From assembly GCA_030673585.1 (NCBI GenBank), contig DAOVIU010000003.1, positions 1 through 14,074 of the forward strand: DNA of 14,074 nucleotides, written 5' to 3'. The notes below the pieces were generated by a model. The model did not search any database. It was given only the letters and a program-made list of their open reading frames with translations, and was not told the origin of the DNA. Shown one piece after another: positions 12,515-14,074 of the stretch. Both the position numbers and the translations under genes were made by a program. The stretch comes from Pseudomonadota bacterium (lineage in GTDB: Bacteria; Desulfobacterota; BSN033; G020346125). Each line of letters opens with the position of its first letter. The first letter of the stretch is position 1.

Positions 12515-14074
12515 ATGAAGGAAAGGTTCTTACGGACGCACGTTCTCATCATTGGCGCTGGAGGGACGGGGTTGCGGGCCGCCATCGAGGCCCAAACTAT
12601 CGGCGCTGAAGTTCTGGTTGTCTCCAAGGAGGGGGTTCCCTCTGGTTGTACGACTATTGCCATGGGGGCAATGCTAGCAGCCTTTGATAGAAAGGACACC
12701 GCGAGCCAACACTTTGAGGATACGGTCCGCGGAGGTAATGGTCTAAATAACCAGAAGTTGGTGAGGCTGCTTGCTGATAAGGCAGTTGAAAGAACGAGGG
12801 ATCTTGAGCAGTACGGAACGGGTTTCGAAAAACGGGGTGAGGACTATAAGCTTTTTTCATTTACCGGCAGCTCCGTCCCGCGAGGTGTTGCGGCACTTGA
12901 GCCCTACCGTGGCGGATATATTGAAGGACTGGTCGATGAGGTAAAAAGGCTCGGTATAACCGTGCTTGAGCGTGTGATGATAACTGATTTGCTGAAGGAG
13001 AACGATGCAATTGTGGGCGCCGCAGGTATAGAGCTCGAAACGGATACCATTTTGATAATACATGCCAAAGCGGTGATCCTCGCCACGGGGGGCGGAGGAA
13101 ATCTGTATCATCTCACCACGAATCCCCCCGGTATAACGGGAGACGGATATGCTCTCGCATATAAGGCGGGCGCCAAGTTGCAGGATATGGAATTCGTACA
13201 GGGCAGGGTGTGTATGATTTATCCTGAGAAGATGCGGGGAATACCTCCTCCAGGAGACGGCCTCGTAACCCTGGGGGGTAGGTTTTATAACGGGTTGTGT
13301 GAACGGTACATGAGGAGATCTCATCCCGGGAAATTGGAGCTTGTCACTCGCGCTCAAATGGCAATATGCGCGCAGAAGGAGATACAGGCGGGGAGAGTAA
13401 GTCCCCACGGGGGAGTGTTTGGCGACTTATCGGGGGTTCCGAAAGAGGAACTGGGCAGGTTTAAAGGATTCATGGAGGCCTGTGTTGCGGAGAACATCGA
13501 TCCCGCATGGCAGCCGTATGAGTGGGCCCCGGGCGCGCATCACTTCATGGGCGGAGTGGTTATCAACGAGAGGTGTGAAACGGGAATTCGCGGTCTCTAC
13601 GTTTGTGGTGAAGCGGCGGCTGGAATCCACGGTGCCAATCGCCTGCCGGGAAATGCGTTAACGGAAACTCAGGTCTTCGGTGCCATAGCGGGGAAGTATG
13701 CGGCGAAAAAAGCGCTTTCGGTCAAAAATACCTCTTTACCGCCAAGCCAGATTCATTCGGTAAAAGATCGCATGGAAGGAATTCTGCAGCGAGGCAAAGG
13801 CGTTGATCCCCTGGAGGTAAAGGAGGAGCTCACCGAAATCATGAGCAGGTATGTGGGGGTTCTGAGGGATGAAGATGGCCTTCGAAGAGCTAATCAAATG
13901 TTGGATAAGATTGAAAAGAACAAGATTGGCAGGCTATGCCTGGGAGGCAAGCGGTCATGTAAGCGCCTTGCGGCCCTTCTGGAGGTTGAGAATCTTCTCA
14001 TGATTGGACGTCTCATTGCGTTGGCAGCCATGGAGAGAAGGGAAACGCGGGGGGCGCACTACAGGGAAGATTAC
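12515..14074 (+). CDS. FAD-binding protein of the fumarate reductase/succinate dehydrogenase flavoprotein family (runs off right edge)
   Basis: 520 codons are open to the window end. The N-terminal FAD site is VLIIGAGGTGLRAAIEA (residues 10-26), the second flavin segment is ILATGGGG (188-195), and the C-terminal FAD/active-site region is HHFMGGVVI (342-350), LYVCGEAAAGIHGANRLPGN (361-380), with the ESRG-like RETRGAHYREDY at the edge. The family transfers electrons between FAD and fumarate/succinate or similar acids. Oddities: Cys45 (PSGCTTIAMG) stands where covalent-FAD subunits have His, so FAD is probably non-covalent. The usual HPT motif and the catalytic RGEGG loop are absent, with RVCMIYP and PPPGDG in their place, so the substrate may not be fumarate. 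ATG 12506 and 12515 both fit; GAGGGG (12499-12504) is better spaced for 12515. It follows the methyltransferase by about 50 nt and may share its transcript. Confidence 0.88.
   Translation, partial: MKERFLRTHVLIIGAGGTGLRAAIEAQTIGAEVLVVSKEGVPSGCTTIAMGAMLAAFDRKDTASQHFEDTVRGGNGLNNQKLVRLLADKAVERTRDLEQYGTGFEKRGEDYKLFSFTGSSVPRGVAALEPYRGGYIEGLVDEVKRLGITVLERVMITDLLKENDAIVGAAGIELETDTILIIHAKAVILATGGGGNLYHLTTNPPGITGDGYALAYKAGAKLQDMEFVQGRVCMIYPEKMRGIPPPGDGLVTLGGRFYNGLCERYMRRSHPGKLELVTRAQMAICAQKEIQAGRVSPHGGVFGDLSGVPKEELGRFKGFMEACVAENIDPAWQPYEWAPGAHHFMGGVVINERCETGIRGLYVCGEAAAGIHGANRLPGNALTETQVFGAIAGKYAAKKALSVKNTSLPPSQIHSVKDRMEGILQRGKGVDPLEVKEELTEIMSRYVGVLRDEDGLRRANQMLDKIEKNKIGRLCLGGKRSCKRLAALLEVENLLMIGRLIALAAMERRETRGAHYREDY

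Noticed and set aside
1..14074. CRISPR array, tRNA or rRNA genes, insertion sequence or phage module
   Set aside because: I saw no regularly spaced repeats with unique spacers, no tRNA-like cloverleaf, no rRNA signature, and no transposase, integrase or phage structural protein in any frame I read.

Overview
The window looks like chromosome of an anaerobic bacterium, most likely Desulfobacterota (former Deltaproteobacteria). The signs are a DUF5658 membrane protein with the Arg-rich leader I associate with that group, a short-octamer intergenic repeat of a type I recall from there, TTGACA-type promoters with 16-nt spacers, and a metabolic gene set without phage, transposase, tRNA or CRISPR. 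This assignment rests on recall, not on a search.

Layout. 1-387 (minus): start of a lipoprotein that runs off the left edge. 388-919: gene-free, with a striking TGCRGTNN octamer repeat at 653-735. 920-1474 (plus): nitroreductase. 1500-4719 (minus): a compact unit of N-carbamoyl amidohydrolase (nitrilase superfamily), a D-hydantoinase/dihydropyrimidinase split by one in-frame TAA, and an EamA/DMT transporter. 4856-4890: a clean intrinsic terminator separates this unit from the upstream opine-dehydrogenase-family gene (4952-6046, minus). 6205-6645 and 6784-7710 (minus): a DUF5658 membrane protein and a Cys-rich protein I do not recognise. 8011-9144 (plus) and 9152-9661 (minus): an AcuC-like histone-deacetylase-family enzyme facing a GNAT acetyltransferase. 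9918-10826 (plus): PhzF-family isomerase. 10827-11817: gene-poor, with one doubtful small ORF, a truncated exported protein and two strong sigma-70-type promoters. 11818-12463 (plus): SAM methyltransferase broken by a T9 frameshift. 12515 to the right edge (plus): FAD protein of the fumarate reductase/succinate dehydrogenase family.

How the genes may work together. The hydantoinase and the N-carbamoyl amidohydrolase catalyse consecutive steps (cyclic ureide to N-carbamoyl amino acid to free amino acid, CO2 and ammonia), and the adjacent transporter could move the substrate or product. The neighbouring opine dehydrogenase also acts on N-substituted amino acids, but the terminator shows it is a separate transcript. 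The deacetylase/acetyltransferase pair recalls acuA/acuC control of acyl-CoA synthetase and may be a reversible acylation switch.

Two genes that otherwise look intact each carry a single disabling change (TAA in the hydantoinase, T9 in the methyltransferase), and a third is a short stub. Read errors in the assembly and real gene decay both need to be considered. I found no convincing wholly new multi-gene system. The best leads are the Cys-rich protein, the octamer repeat and the interrupted hydantoinase.
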